From Modicisalibacter radicis (GTDB lineage: Bacteria; Pseudomonadota; Gammaproteobacteria; Pseudomonadales; Halomonadaceae), in NCBI RefSeq assembly GCF_900961225.1, contig NZ_CAAHFN010000109.1, positions 1 through 64,000 on the forward strand: a stretch of DNA of 64,000 nt. Reading direction: 5' to 3'. The notes below the pieces were generated by a model. The model did no database searches. It was not told the DNA's origin and worked only from the letters and a program-made list of their open reading frames with translations. Shown here in pieces: positions 25,803 through 34,428 of the stretch. Every line of letters starts with the position of its first letter. The first letter of the stretch is position 1. A program made the translations under genes and the position numbers.

Positions 25803-27245
25803 TCACTCGATCATCGGCACCAGCGTGTCGATGCTGGACCGGGCATCGCCATAGAGCATCCGGGTGTTCTCCTTGAAGAACAGCGGGTTCTCGATGCCCG
25901 AGTAGCCGGTTCCCTGGCCGCGCTTGCAGACGAATACCTGCTTGGCCTCCCAGACCTTCAACACCGGCATGCCGGCGATGGGACTGTTGGGGTCCTCCTG
26001 GGCGGCCGGATTGACGATGTCGTTGGAGCCGATGACGATCACCACGTCGGTCTCGGCGAAATCGTCGTTGATCTCGTCCATTTCCATGACGATATCGTAG
26101 GGTACCCTGGCCTCGGCGAGCAGCACGTTCATGTGCCCGGGGAGTCGCCCCGCCACCGGATGAATGCCGAAACGCACCTGCTTGCCGGCGCTGCGCAGCT
26201 TGCGCACCAGGTCGCTGACCGCGTTCTGCGCCTGAGCCACCGCCATGCCGTAGCCGGGCACGATGATCACGCTGTCGGCATCGTTCAGCGCACTGGCCAC
26301 GCCACCGGTGTCGATGGCCACCTGCTCGCCCTCGATCTCCGCGGCCTCGCTCTGCTTGGCCCCGAAGCCGCCGAGAATCACGTTGATGAAGTTGCGATTC
26401 ATCGCCTTGCACATGATGTACGAGAGAATCGCACCGGAGGAGCCCACCAGCGCGCCGGTGACGATCAGCAGGTCGTTGGAAAGCGTGAAGCCGATCGCCG
26501 CCGCCGCCCAGCCGGAGTAGCTGTTGAGCATCGACACCACCACCGGCATGTCGGCGCCGCCGATGCCCATGATCAGGTGCCAGCCGATGAAGAAGGCCAG
26601 CAGCGCCAGCAGCAGCAGCGTCCAGAAACCGGCACCATTGAGATAGCCGATCGCCAGCAGCAGGCACAGCACCGCCGCACCGGCGTTCAGCCAGTGGCCG
26701 CCCGGATACTGACGCGCCTTGCCGTCGACCTTGCCGGCCAGCTTGCCGAAGGCGATGATCGAGCCGGTGAAGGTCACCGCGCCGATGAACACCCCCAGCA
26801 CCACCTCGACCTGCAGGAAGGTCAACTCGGCCGGCGTCTTGGAGGCCAGCGTGGCGGCGAAGGCCGACAGGCCGTCCAGGGACTCGCCCGCGGTACGCAT
26901 GGCCAGCATCCGGGTGCGCTCCATGTCGGCGTTCCAGCCGACGAACACCGCCGCCAGGCCGACGAAGGAGTGCAGCGCCGCGACCAGCTGCGGCATCTGC
27001 GTCATCTCCACCCGTTTGGCCACGACGGTGCCGACCACCGCGCCGACGATCATCATCGGGATCATCAGCCAGTAGCCGCCCACGCCCGGGCCGAGCATGG
27101 TGAAGAAGACCGCAACGGCCATGCCGACGATGCCGTACCACACGGCCCGCTTGGCCTTCTCCTGATTGCTCAACCCGCCCAGCGAGAGGATGAACAATAC
27201 ACTTGCCGCAATTGCCGCGGCCGAAACGAATTCTTGACCCAACAT
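25803..27245 (-). CDS. pntB: NAD(P) transhydrogenase subunit beta
   Basis: A 480-residue protein. The N-terminal membrane domain has about nine helices (residues 1-265), and the C-terminal NADP(H)-binding domain III includes VIIVPGYGMAVAQAQ (about 309-323), KVRFGIHPVAGRLPGHMN and IVIGSNDIVNPAAQ. With PntA it couples proton influx to hydride transfer from NADH to NADP+. It starts 17 bp after pntA, in the usual order. Full family length. Confidence 0.97.
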   Translation of the reverse strand: MLGQEFVSAAAIAASVLFILSLGGLSNQEKAKRAVWYGIVGMAVAVFFTMLGPGVGGYWLMIPMMIVGAVVGTVVAKRVEMTQMPQLVAALHSFVGLAAVFVGWNADMERTRMLAMRTAGESLDGLSAFAATLASKTPAELTFLQVEVVLGVFIGAVTFTGSIIAFGKLAGKVDGKARQYPGGHWLNAGAAVLCLLLAIGYLNGAGFWTLLLLALLAFFIGWHLIMGIGGADMPVVVSMLNSYSGWAAAAIGFTLSNDLLIVTGALVGSSGAILSYIMCKAMNRNFINVILGGFGAKQSEAAEIEGEQVAIDTGGVASALNDADSVIIVPGYGMAVAQAQNAVSDLVRKLRSAGKQVRFGIHPVAGRLPGHMNVLLAEARVPYDIVMEMDEINDDFAETDVVIVIGSNDIVNPAAQEDPNSPIAGMPVLKVWEAKQVFVCKRGQGTGYSGIENPLFFKENTRMLYGDARSSIDTLVPMIE

Positions 27246-27262
27246 TGTGTGTCTCCGCGGCT

Positions 27263-28834
27263 TTAGGATTTCTGGAACATGGCCAGCATCCGGCGTGTCA
27301 CCAGGAAGCCACCCACGATATTGATGGAAGCGATCAGCACCGAAATCCCGGCGAGCAGGCCGACCAGCCAGTTACCGGAACCGATCTGCAGCACCGCGCC
27401 GAGAATGACGATGCCGGAAATGGCATTGGTCACCGCCATCAGCGGGGTATGCAGCGAATGGCTGACGCTCCAGATCACCTGGAAGCCGACGAAGCAGGCC
27501 AGCGCGAAGACGATGAAGTGCTGCATGAACGAGGCCGGCGCGACCTGCCCCAGCAGCAGCATCACGACGCCGCCCACCGCGAGCAGGCCCACCTGGCGCT
27601 TGGTCTGGGCCTTGAAGGCGGCGTGTTCGGCGGCCTTCTTCTCCTCGGGCGTCGGTTCCTTGACCTTCTCCTTCGGCTTGGACGCGCCGATCGCCTTGAC
27701 CTTGGGCGGTGGCGGCGGAAAGGTGATCTCCCCCTGGTGGGTCACCGTGGTACCGCGGATGACGTCATCCTCCATGTCATGCACGATCGTGCCGTCCTTT
27801 TCCGGCGTGAGATCGGTGAGCATGTGGCGGATGTTGGTGGCGTAGAGCAGCGAGGCCTGGGTGGCCATGCGCGAGGGGAAGTCGGTGTAGCCGACCACGA
27901 TCACACCATTGTCGGTGACGATGCGCTCGTCGGGCACGGTCGCCTCGCAGTTGCCGCCCTTCTCGGCGGCCAGATCGACGATCACCGAGCCGGGCTTCAT
28001 CGCCGCGACCATATCCTCGAGCCACAGCTTGGGCGCGGGCTTGCCGGGAATCAGCGCGGTGGTGATGACGATATCCACCTCGGGGGCCTGCTCGCGGAAC
28101 AGCGCCAGCTGCTTCTCGCGGAACTCGGGGCTCGACGGCGCCGCGTAGCCGCCGCTTTCGGAACCGTCCTGGCTCTCGTCGAAATCGAGAAACAGGAACT
28201 CGGCGCCCATCGACTCGATCTGCTCGGCCACTTCGGGGCGCACATCGAAGGCACGCACCACCGCCCCCAGGCTGGTGGCGGTGCCGATGGCGGAGAGTCC
28301 GGCCACCCCGGCCCCGACGATCAGCACCTTGGCCGGCGGCACCTTGCCGGCGGCGGTCACCTGGCCGGTGAAGAAGCGCCCGAACTGGTTGCCCGCCTCG
28401 ATAACCGCGCGGTAGCCGGCGATGTTGGCGGTGCTCGACAGGGCATCCATCTTCTGCGCCCGCGAGATGCGCGGCACCATGTCCATGGCCATGACGCTGG
28501 CGCCCCGGGCCTTGCAGCGTTCGAGCAGCGCCTCGTTCTGGGCCGGCCAGAAGAACGAGATCAGGGTCTGGCCCTGGTGCAGGCGGTCGGCCTCCTCCTC
28601 GGAGGGTTCGCGCACCTTGATCACGACCTCGGCCTCGCGCCACAGCGCCTCGGCGCCATCGACCACGCTGACGCCCGCTTCGCGATAGGCATCATCGCTG
28701 AAGCCCGCCGCCGCGCCGGCGCCGGACTCCACCAGGCACTCGTGTCCCAGCTTGTGGATATGCTGCGCGCTTTCCGGGGTCAGGGCGACTCGCGCCTCAC
28801 CCGTGGCGCGTTCCTTGGGTGCTCCGATCTTCAC
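27263..28834 (-). CDS. pntA: NAD(P) transhydrogenase subunit alpha
   Basis: A 523-residue fused alpha subunit. The NAD(H)-binding domain I (about 1-385) carries GAGVAGLSAIGTA and GGNCEATVPDE; a proline- and lysine-rich linker follows (about 385-425), and four membrane helices close the chain (ASINIVGGFLVTRRML at the end). The start is GTG (28834) behind GGGAGGTC. E. coli and most gammaproteobacteria have the same single-chain form. Makes the transhydrogenase with PntB. Confidence 0.97.
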   Translation of the reverse strand: MKIGAPKERATGEARVALTPESAQHIHKLGHECLVESGAGAAAGFSDDAYREAGVSVVDGAEALWREAEVVIKVREPSEEEADRLHQGQTLISFFWPAQNEALLERCKARGASVMAMDMVPRISRAQKMDALSSTANIAGYRAVIEAGNQFGRFFTGQVTAAGKVPPAKVLIVGAGVAGLSAIGTATSLGAVVRAFDVRPEVAEQIESMGAEFLFLDFDESQDGSESGGYAAPSSPEFREKQLALFREQAPEVDIVITTALIPGKPAPKLWLEDMVAAMKPGSVIVDLAAEKGGNCEATVPDERIVTDNGVIVVGYTDFPSRMATQASLLYATNIRHMLTDLTPEKDGTIVHDMEDDVIRGTTVTHQGEITFPPPPPKVKAIGASKPKEKVKEPTPEEKKAAEHAAFKAQTKRQVGLLAVGGVVMLLLGQVAPASFMQHFIVFALACFVGFQVIWSVSHSLHTPLMAVTNAISGIVILGAVLQIGSGNWLVGLLAGISVLIASINIVGGFLVTRRMLAMFQKS

Positions 28835-29369
28835 GACAGACCTCCCGCCTGGCGGCGCTCGCGGTGGTTCATGGCTACCTTCGTACGTTCAGTCCACATT
28901 TCGCCTCACTCCTTGTTATCGGCTGGCCATTTCCAGAAACACGTCAGCGATGACATAAAAAGACAATGGAAAACGGTAAGCGCTTGGCTTGGTTGCAGCC
29001 TGGCTGTTCAGTCTCTTCGCAAAGCCCTGCAAAGATCAATGAATTGTTATAAAAAACCAATCATAATCATGCACTTATAAATGCCATAAAGAGTCTCTTA
29101 TGCAATGAGAATAGTCCAAGCCAATGATTTTGAAAGGTTTTATGAAAACACCAAACCTCGCTTCCGAGTTATGAATGTCATAAGCAATCGGTTATCCAGC
29201 CATCCGCTTGCGAATGCAACGTCACGGCAGATGACGCCGTGATTCTCCTGGAGTGCGTTTCAGAATCGCGCCCTGCCACCGCCAACCGACGTGTCTTGAA
29301 ATACCCTTTCAAGCATAACCGGGTCACCGGAAGTTGCTGGGAATTATCGGCATGGCCAACAGCGGACAC
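28835..29369. other. 535-base noncoding region upstream of pntA, AT-rich centre
   Basis: No gene is supported here. About 28940-29170 is clearly AT-rich compared with its surroundings and reads, toward pntA, TTGCAT then TTTATA about 18 bases apart (29085-29115), a candidate promoter. A perfect stem TCACGGC/GCCGTGA lies at 29222-29241. A reading frame running through the region on the plus strand is the antisense shadow of pntA. Confidence 0.5.
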
Positions 29370-29401
29370 AAAAAAACCGGCCTGCCGAGGCGGCAGGCCG
29401 G
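29370..29401 (-). terminator. rho-independent terminator of htpG
   Basis: An 11-base stem CCGGCCTGCCG/CGGCAGGCCGG with a three-base loop and a run of seven T residues on the minus strand, 24 bases past the htpG stop. Confidence 0.93.
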
Positions 29402-29424
29402 GAGGTGGGCTCAGGTCGCGACCT

Positions 29425-31323
29425 TCAGGCGGTCAGCATGGCATTGAGCCGCTTGACGTAGGCCGCCGGGTCGTCGAGGTGCCCGCCCTCGGCGATGATC
29501 GCTTGGTCGAGCAGGATCCGCGCCAGATCGCCGAACGACGCTTCATCGGCGCTTTCGAGGCGGCCAACCAGCGGATGATCGGGGTTGAGCTCGAGGATCG
29601 GCTTGACCTCGGGCAACGGCTGGCCGGCCGCTTCCATGATGCGCCGCATCTGGAAGCCCATGTCGTTCTCGGAGAGCACCACGCAGGCCGGTGAATCGGT
29701 CAGCCGGTGGGTCACGCGGACCTCCTGGACATCCTCGCCGAGCGCCGTCTGTACGCGCTTGACCAGATCCTCCTTGGCCTTGGCGGTCTCCTCCTGGGCC
29801 TGCTTTTCCTCCTCGCCCTCGATCTCGCCGAGATCGAGACTGCCCTTGGCGACATCGGCCAGGCTCTTGCCGTCGTACTCGGTGAGATGGCTGACCAGCC
29901 ACTCGTCGATACGATCGTGAAGCAGCACCACCTCGACGCCCTTCTTGCGGAAGATCTCCAGGTGCGGGCTGTGCTTGGCCGCGTTGAAGCTGTCGGCGAC
30001 GATGTAGTAGATCTTCTGCTGACCTTCCTTCATGCGCGACACGTAGTCGGCCAGCGACTGATCCTGGGTCGCGGTGTCGGTATGCGTGGTCGAGAAGCGC
30101 AGCAGCTCGGCGATCTTGTCGCGGTTGGCGAAGTCTTCCGCCGGGCCTTCCTTGAGCACCGCGCCGAAGGTGTTCCAGAAGCGCTGGTAGGCGTCGTTGT
30201 CCTTGGCCAGCTTCTTGAGCATGTCCAGGGCGCGCTTGGTCAGCGCCGACTTCATCTTGTCGACCTGCGGGTCCTTCTGCAGCAGTTCGCGCGAGACGTT
30301 CAGCGACAGATCCTTGGTGTCCACCACGCCCTTGATGAAGCGCAGGTAGAGCGGCAGGAACTGCTCGGCATCGTCCATGATGAACACCCGCTGCACGTAC
30401 AGCCGCACGCCGCGCGCGCCGTCGCGCTCGTAGAGGTCGAACGGCGCTCGTTCGGGCACGTAGAGCAGGCTGGTGTATTCGAGCTTGCCCTCGACCTTGT
30501 TGTGGCTCCAGGTCAGCGGATCGCTGAAGTCGTGCGAGATGTGCTTGTAGAAGGCCTTGTACTCGTCGTCGCTGACCTCGCTCTTGGGCCGCACCCACAG
30601 CGCCTGGGCCTCGTTGACGGTCTCCCAGGTGACTACCTCGCTGCCCTCGACCTCGTTGCCGTCGTCGTCGGTGGCGGTTTCGGTCTTGGGCATGCGCACC
30701 GGCACGTCGATGTGGTCGGAGTACTTGCGCACCAGGTTGCGCAGCCGGTAATCGTCGGCGAACTCCTTGGCGTCGTCCTTGAGATGCAGGACGATCTCGG
30801 TGCCGTGCGTGTTCATGTCGATATCGGCGACGGTGAACTCGCCCTCGCCGCGCGAGCGCCATTCGACACCGGCATCGCTACCCGCGCGCCGGGTGCGCAC
30901 GGTGACTTCGTCGGCGACGATGAACGCCGAGTAGAAGCCCACACCGAACTGGCCGATCAGCTTGGCGTCCTTCTGCTGTTCGCCGGAAAGCTGCTTGAGG
31001 AACTCGGCGGTACCGCTCTTGGCGATGGTGCCGAGATTGGCGATGACGTCCTCGCGGGTCATGCCGATGCCGTTGTCGCGCACCGTGACGGTATTGGCTT
31101 CGGCATCGTGCTCGATCTCGATGCGCAGGTCGCTGTCGCCCTCGAAGAGCGCGTCGTTGTCCAACGCCTGATAACGCAGCTTGTCGCCGGCATCGGCGGC
31201 ATTGGAGATCAGTTCGCGCAGGAAAATCTCCCGGTTGGAATACAGGGAGTGGATCATCAGATGAAGTAGCTGCTTGACTTCGGTCTGGAAGCCAAGGGTC
31301 TCTTCATGGGTGGCGGTTGTCAT
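29425..31323 (-). CDS. htpG: molecular chaperone HtpG (Hsp90)
   Basis: A 632-residue cytosolic Hsp90. The N-terminal GHKL ATPase domain has EIFLRELISNAADAGDKLR (E and N of the ATP site, about residues 33-51), DNGIGMT (about 84-90) and GQFGVGFYSAF (about 123-133). The middle domain with the catalytic-arginine loop (VSRELLQ) and the C-terminal dimerisation domain complete the chain. A consensus sigma-32 promoter lies upstream (31364-31391) and an intrinsic terminator follows, so it is probably a single-gene heat-shock transcript. Confidence 0.98.
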   Translation of the reverse strand: MTTATHEETLGFQTEVKQLLHLMIHSLYSNREIFLRELISNAADAGDKLRYQALDNDALFEGDSDLRIEIEHDAEANTVTVRDNGIGMTREDVIANLGTIAKSGTAEFLKQLSGEQQKDAKLIGQFGVGFYSAFIVADEVTVRTRRAGSDAGVEWRSRGEGEFTVADIDMNTHGTEIVLHLKDDAKEFADDYRLRNLVRKYSDHIDVPVRMPKTETATDDDGNEVEGSEVVTWETVNEAQALWVRPKSEVSDDEYKAFYKHISHDFSDPLTWSHNKVEGKLEYTSLLYVPERAPFDLYERDGARGVRLYVQRVFIMDDAEQFLPLYLRFIKGVVDTKDLSLNVSRELLQKDPQVDKMKSALTKRALDMLKKLAKDNDAYQRFWNTFGAVLKEGPAEDFANRDKIAELLRFSTTHTDTATQDQSLADYVSRMKEGQQKIYYIVADSFNAAKHSPHLEIFRKKGVEVVLLHDRIDEWLVSHLTEYDGKSLADVAKGSLDLGEIEGEEEKQAQEETAKAKEDLVKRVQTALGEDVQEVRVTHRLTDSPACVVLSENDMGFQMRRIMEAAGQPLPEVKPILELNPDHPLVGRLESADEASFGDLARILLDQAIIAEGGHLDDPAAYVKRLNAMLTA

Positions 31324-31363
31324 TTAGCGGCCCCTCATGGTGTTGAACAACGTTCCGTCACCG

Positions 31364-31391
31364 ATATGGGGCCCCGAGGAGGCATTTCAAG
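31364..31391 (-). promoter_or_regulatory. sigma-32 heat-shock promoter of htpG
   Basis: In the transcribed direction CTTGAAA (31385-31391) is followed after 13 bases by CCCCATAT (31364-31371), matching the sigma-32 (RpoH) consensus CTTGAAA-N13/14-CCCCATnT. The -10 lies about 40 bases before the htpG ATG. Confidence 0.92.
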
Positions 31392-31450
31392 CGTTTGCCG
31401 GACCAACCCGTGGAGGGCCGACACCGGAAGGGCCATATGACACGGCGGGT

Positions 31451-31792
31451 CTAGCGCGGCGGCGGGCGTCTCACCGGCATGTCGACGCCCTTCCAGCGCC
31501 GGTAGTCGGCCAGTGCCGCGTCCACGCGGGTCAACAACCAGCCGACGATCACCACATCGTCGATCACCCCGATCAGCAGCAGAAAATCGGGAATCAGATC
31601 GAGCGGCGATATCAGGTAGACAACGGCCAGCGCCATCCAGCCGATCGCCGGCCAGGGCACCGGACGGTATCGCCCACGCACGACATCGCCGCACATCGGA
31701 ACGAACAGCCGCATCGCCCGTGCCATCTGCGCCAGTGCGCCGCCGCGCCTTTTGAGCCGCGCGGCGATATTCCAAGCCTTGAATCCCGCCAT
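31451..31792 (-). CDS. DUF1232 (YkvA-like) membrane protein
   Basis: A 113-residue protein with the DUF1232 signature YLISPLDLIPDFLLLIGVID in a hydrophobic stretch (about residues 55-85). A basic N-terminal region precedes it. The ATG at 31792 has a full AGGAGG seven bases upstream; a 21-codon longer frame has none. Function is unknown. It lies upstream of htpG on the same strand but is separated by the heat-shock promoter. Divergent from slt. Confidence 0.85.
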   Translation of the reverse strand: MAGFKAWNIAARLKRRGGALAQMARAMRLFVPMCGDVVRGRYRPVPWPAIGWMALAVVYLISPLDLIPDFLLLIGVIDDVVIVGWLLTRVDAALADYRRWKGVDMPVRRPPPR

Positions 31793-31936
31793 GTGTCGCC
31801 TCCTCGTGTCTCGCGCCGCCGGTCGCACCGTCAATAATTGCCTCATGGTCACCAAACAACACTACTCAACTGCCCCGCTATCGGCGAGGATGAGGCAGTT
31901 CGTATCCGATAGGCAAGCATGCACGAGGAGTCGCCG

Positions 31937-33880
31937 ATGCCCTTTCGAGTTCCCCGCCGCGGACTCGCGCTGATCAGCGCACTGCTGCTGAGCCTGCCGG
32001 CCCTCGCCGACGAGGCCGCCGACCGCGCCATGCGCAACGCCCTCGAGGCCGCACGCAACCACCAATGGAACCGTATCGACCAGGCCGCCATCGACGATCA
32101 TGTGCTGGCCGGATACGTCGAATACCATCGCCTGCGCGAGCGCCTGCCCAACGTCGACCCGGCGACCGTCGGCGCCTACCTGACGCGTCATGCCGACTCG
32201 CCGCTCAGCGACTGGCTGCGCGGCGTCGCCGAGGTCAGCTACGGTCAGGCCGGACGTTTCGGCGATCTGCTGGCGATCAGCGATGGCGAGCCCCGCGGCA
32301 CGATTCGTCAATGCTACTACTACACCGCGCTGCTCGACCGCGAACCGGCGACGGCGGCCGAGGGCGGGCGCGAGCTATGGCTGACCGGACGCTCGCAGCC
32401 AGGCGAATGCGATACGCTGTTCGACACCCTGCGCGCCCGCGGCGAGATCGACGGCCAGGCCATCTGGCAGCGCCTGATGCTGGCCTGGGAGGCCGGCGAG
32501 ACCGGGCTGATGAACTACCTGGAAAACCAGTTGCCCGCCGGCTGGGGCGGCGCCAGGGAGGCCCTCGAGCGTCTGCGCAAGGATTACTCGGCGATTACCC
32601 GGGTGCCTCGTGACGCCGGCCCCGACGGCGCCAGCGCAGCGCTTTTCACGGCGGCCATGCATCAGTTCACCCGCGCCGATACCGAAGCCGCGCTGGAAGC
32701 CTGGCGCAAGATCGCCCCGCACCTGACACTCGGCGACGCCCAGCGCCATGTCATCGAAAAGGACCTGGCGTTCTATTCGATGGTTCGCGAGGTCGCCAAC
32801 AACCGCGCCTGGGTCGACGCCAACCTGGCGCGACTCGCCGACGGCGACCTGCTCGAGCTGCGGGTACGCCGCGCGCTGGCCGAGCGCGACTGGCGCGGCG
32901 TCATCGACTGGGTCCACGCAATGCCCGACGACCCCCGTCAGGACGCCCGCTGGCAGTACTGGCTGGGGCGCGCACTGGGCGAACTGGGCGACGAGCGGAC
33001 CGCCGAGAAGGCCTTCGCCGCGGCCGCCGACCAGCGCAGCTTCTACGGCTTCGCCGCCGCCGACCGGCTCGGCCAGCCCTACGCCCTCAACCGCCACCAT
33101 GCCGAGTTCAACGACGCCTATCGTCAGACGGTCGACGACTGGCCGGTGGTCCAGCGCACCGAGGCGCTGATGCGCATCGGTGAACCGGGCCTGGCGCGCA
33201 GCGAGTGGTATCACGCCTCGCGGCAGGCCAGCGACGCAGAGGCCCGTGCACTGGCCGACTACGCCCTGCGTCGGGGCTGGTACGCGCTGGTGGTACAGAC
33301 CACCATCCTCGCCAAGCAGTGGGATGCCATCGATTGGCGCTTTCCACCGGCCTACCGGGCCAGCTTCCGCGAATGGGGCGAGCGTGCCGATGTCGATCCG
33401 TTCCTACTGATGGGCATCGCACGCCGCGAAAGCGCGTTCAACCCCGAAGCGCGCTCGCCGGTGGGCGCACGCGGGCTGATGCAACTGATGCCGGGCACCG
33501 CCCAGCATGTCAGCGATCGTCACGGCTTCGACCGGCCCAGCCCCGACGAACTCTACCAGCCCGAGCGCAACATACGCCTGGGCAGCCACTACATTCGCGA
33601 GATGATGGATCGCTACAGCGGCAACCGCCTGGCCGCCGCCGCGGCCTACAATGCCGGTCCCGGCCGGGTCGATCGCTGGCTGCGCGAGGCACCCCGCGAG
33701 TTCGACCTGTTCGTCGAGAGCATCCCCTACAGCGAAACCCGGGCCTATGTTCAGGCCGTGCTCGCCTACCGGGTGATCTTCGCCAGCCTGGCCAACGATG
33801 GAGATACCAGGGGCATCGCCATGCTCGACGACAGCGAGCGCCAGACCCGCTATGACGCCTCGCTATTGGCACGCAACTGA
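31937..33880 (+). CDS. slt: soluble lytic murein transglycosylase
   Basis: A 647-residue periplasmic enzyme that cleaves peptidoglycan glycan strands with 1,6-anhydro product formation. A signal peptide covers about residues 1-24 (cleavage after PALA). A long helical superhelix domain follows (to about 470), then the catalytic SLT domain with E498 in ARRESAFNP, GARGLMQLMPGTA and AAYNAGPGRV. The start at ATG 31937 follows GAGGAG; an earlier in-frame ATG six codons upstream is less suited. No partner gene is evident downstream. Confidence 0.95.
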   Translation: MPFRVPRRGLALISALLLSLPALADEAADRAMRNALEAARNHQWNRIDQAAIDDHVLAGYVEYHRLRERLPNVDPATVGAYLTRHADSPLSDWLRGVAEVSYGQAGRFGDLLAISDGEPRGTIRQCYYYTALLDREPATAAEGGRELWLTGRSQPGECDTLFDTLRARGEIDGQAIWQRLMLAWEAGETGLMNYLENQLPAGWGGAREALERLRKDYSAITRVPRDAGPDGASAALFTAAMHQFTRADTEAALEAWRKIAPHLTLGDAQRHVIEKDLAFYSMVREVANNRAWVDANLARLADGDLLELRVRRALAERDWRGVIDWVHAMPDDPRQDARWQYWLGRALGELGDERTAEKAFAAAADQRSFYGFAAADRLGQPYALNRHHAEFNDAYRQTVDDWPVVQRTEALMRIGEPGLARSEWYHASRQASDAEARALADYALRRGWYALVVQTTILAKQWDAIDWRFPPAYRASFREWGERADVDPFLLMGIARRESAFNPEARSPVGARGLMQLMPGTAQHVSDRHGFDRPSPDELYQPERNIRLGSHYIREMMDRYSGNRLAAAAAYNAGPGRVDRWLREAPREFDLFVESIPYSETRAYVQAVLAYRVIFASLANDGDTRGIAMLDDSERQTRYDASLLARN

Positions 33881-33940
33881 AAATCGAGGGAAAACTCTAT
33901 GAGTCCATTTCACGACTCGGTGGGCGAGAGGTGGGCTTGC

Positions 33941-34041
33941 CGGCGGCAAGCCTTCGCAAGGGGGCTGTAAACCCGTCCCTGGGCGCTACCTTTGCCCTCC
34001 ATGGCAAAGGACCCTTGCTTCGCCTTGCCGCCGGCGCCCGA
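33941..34041. repeat. hairpin intergenic repeat, family 1, copy C
   Basis: CGGCGGCAAGCCTTCGCAAG, then AACCCGTCCCTGGGCGCT, inner arms CCTTTGCC/GGCAAAGG around CTCCAT, then CCCTTGCTTCGCCTTGCCGC. Inner arms differ from copy B (CTTTCGCC/GGCGAAAG), but the change is matched on both sides. It lies in the 323-base gap between slt and the THX gene. Confidence 0.78.
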
Positions 34042-34136
34042 CATTGCCGAGCACTGGGCCATGAGTTCTAAGTCTCGAGAGAAAACCCAGTCTGAAGAGA
34101 ATCAGCCAAGGCCGGCTCGGCTCGCTGCACGGCCCA

Positions 34137-34177
34137 CAAAAAACGGGGGTGGCCATCGGCCACCCCCGTTTTCTTTG
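34137..34177. terminator. bidirectional rho-independent terminator
   Basis: A 12-base stem ACGGGGGTGGCC/GGCCACCCCCGT with a three-base loop, flanked by AAAAAA on the left and TTTTCTTT on the right. It can terminate slt from the left and the THX gene, whose stop is at 34204, from the right. Confidence 0.93.
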
Positions 34178-34203
34178 CCTTAATCGCAATCGATCGATCG
34201 CGA

Positions 34204-34317
34204 TCAGTAGCCGCGCTGCTTGAAGCGCTCGGCCTTGCGTTGGCCGCTTGGCCGCCGCCGGCCGTAGGAGCCGTTGGCAACCTTGCCACGCCGGCTGCGA
34301 ATATCGCCTTTAGCCAT
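34204..34317 (-). CDS. 30S ribosomal protein THX (Thx family)
   Basis: A 37-residue, strongly basic protein: MAKGDIRSRRGKVANGSYGR followed by an arginine/lysine-rich tail ending KQRGY. The K-G-D...R-R-G-K...G-S-Y-G pattern is the signature of the THX/bTHX small-subunit protein, which packs into the head of the 30S subunit in Thermus. A near-perfect GGAGGTGA precedes the ATG by 4 bases. The extended C-terminus is longer than the roughly 26-residue forms I recall. It is a stand-alone transcript ending at the bidirectional terminator. Confidence 0.85.
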   Translation of the reverse strand: MAKGDIRSRRGKVANGSYGRRRPSGQRKAERFKQRGY

Positions 34318-34428
34318 GTGTCACCTCCATGTACCGCTGAAGTGTCGAACCGCCCTTGGGCGATTGCCCTCAGTGTGGTGATCACCCCGCCTCCGGGTCA
34401 AGGCGCAAGCCGCAGCCGGCCATTCGCC

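Noticed and set aside
24792..27266. An 824-codon open frame on the plus strand
   Set aside because: It runs antisense across gpsA, the pntAB terminator and pntB, all of which are strongly supported. It is rich in H, R, Q and G, typical of antisense shadows in GC-rich genes.
27203..29080. A 625-codon plus-strand frame
   Set aside because: Antisense to pntA, then continuing into noncoding DNA; no protein family is recognisable.
29222..29241. Perfect seven-base stem-loop as terminator
   Set aside because: No T-run and no gene ending nearby on either strand.
29707..31269. A 520-codon plus-strand frame opposite htpG
   Set aside because: Shadow of the htpG codon pattern; no ribosome binding site or domain.
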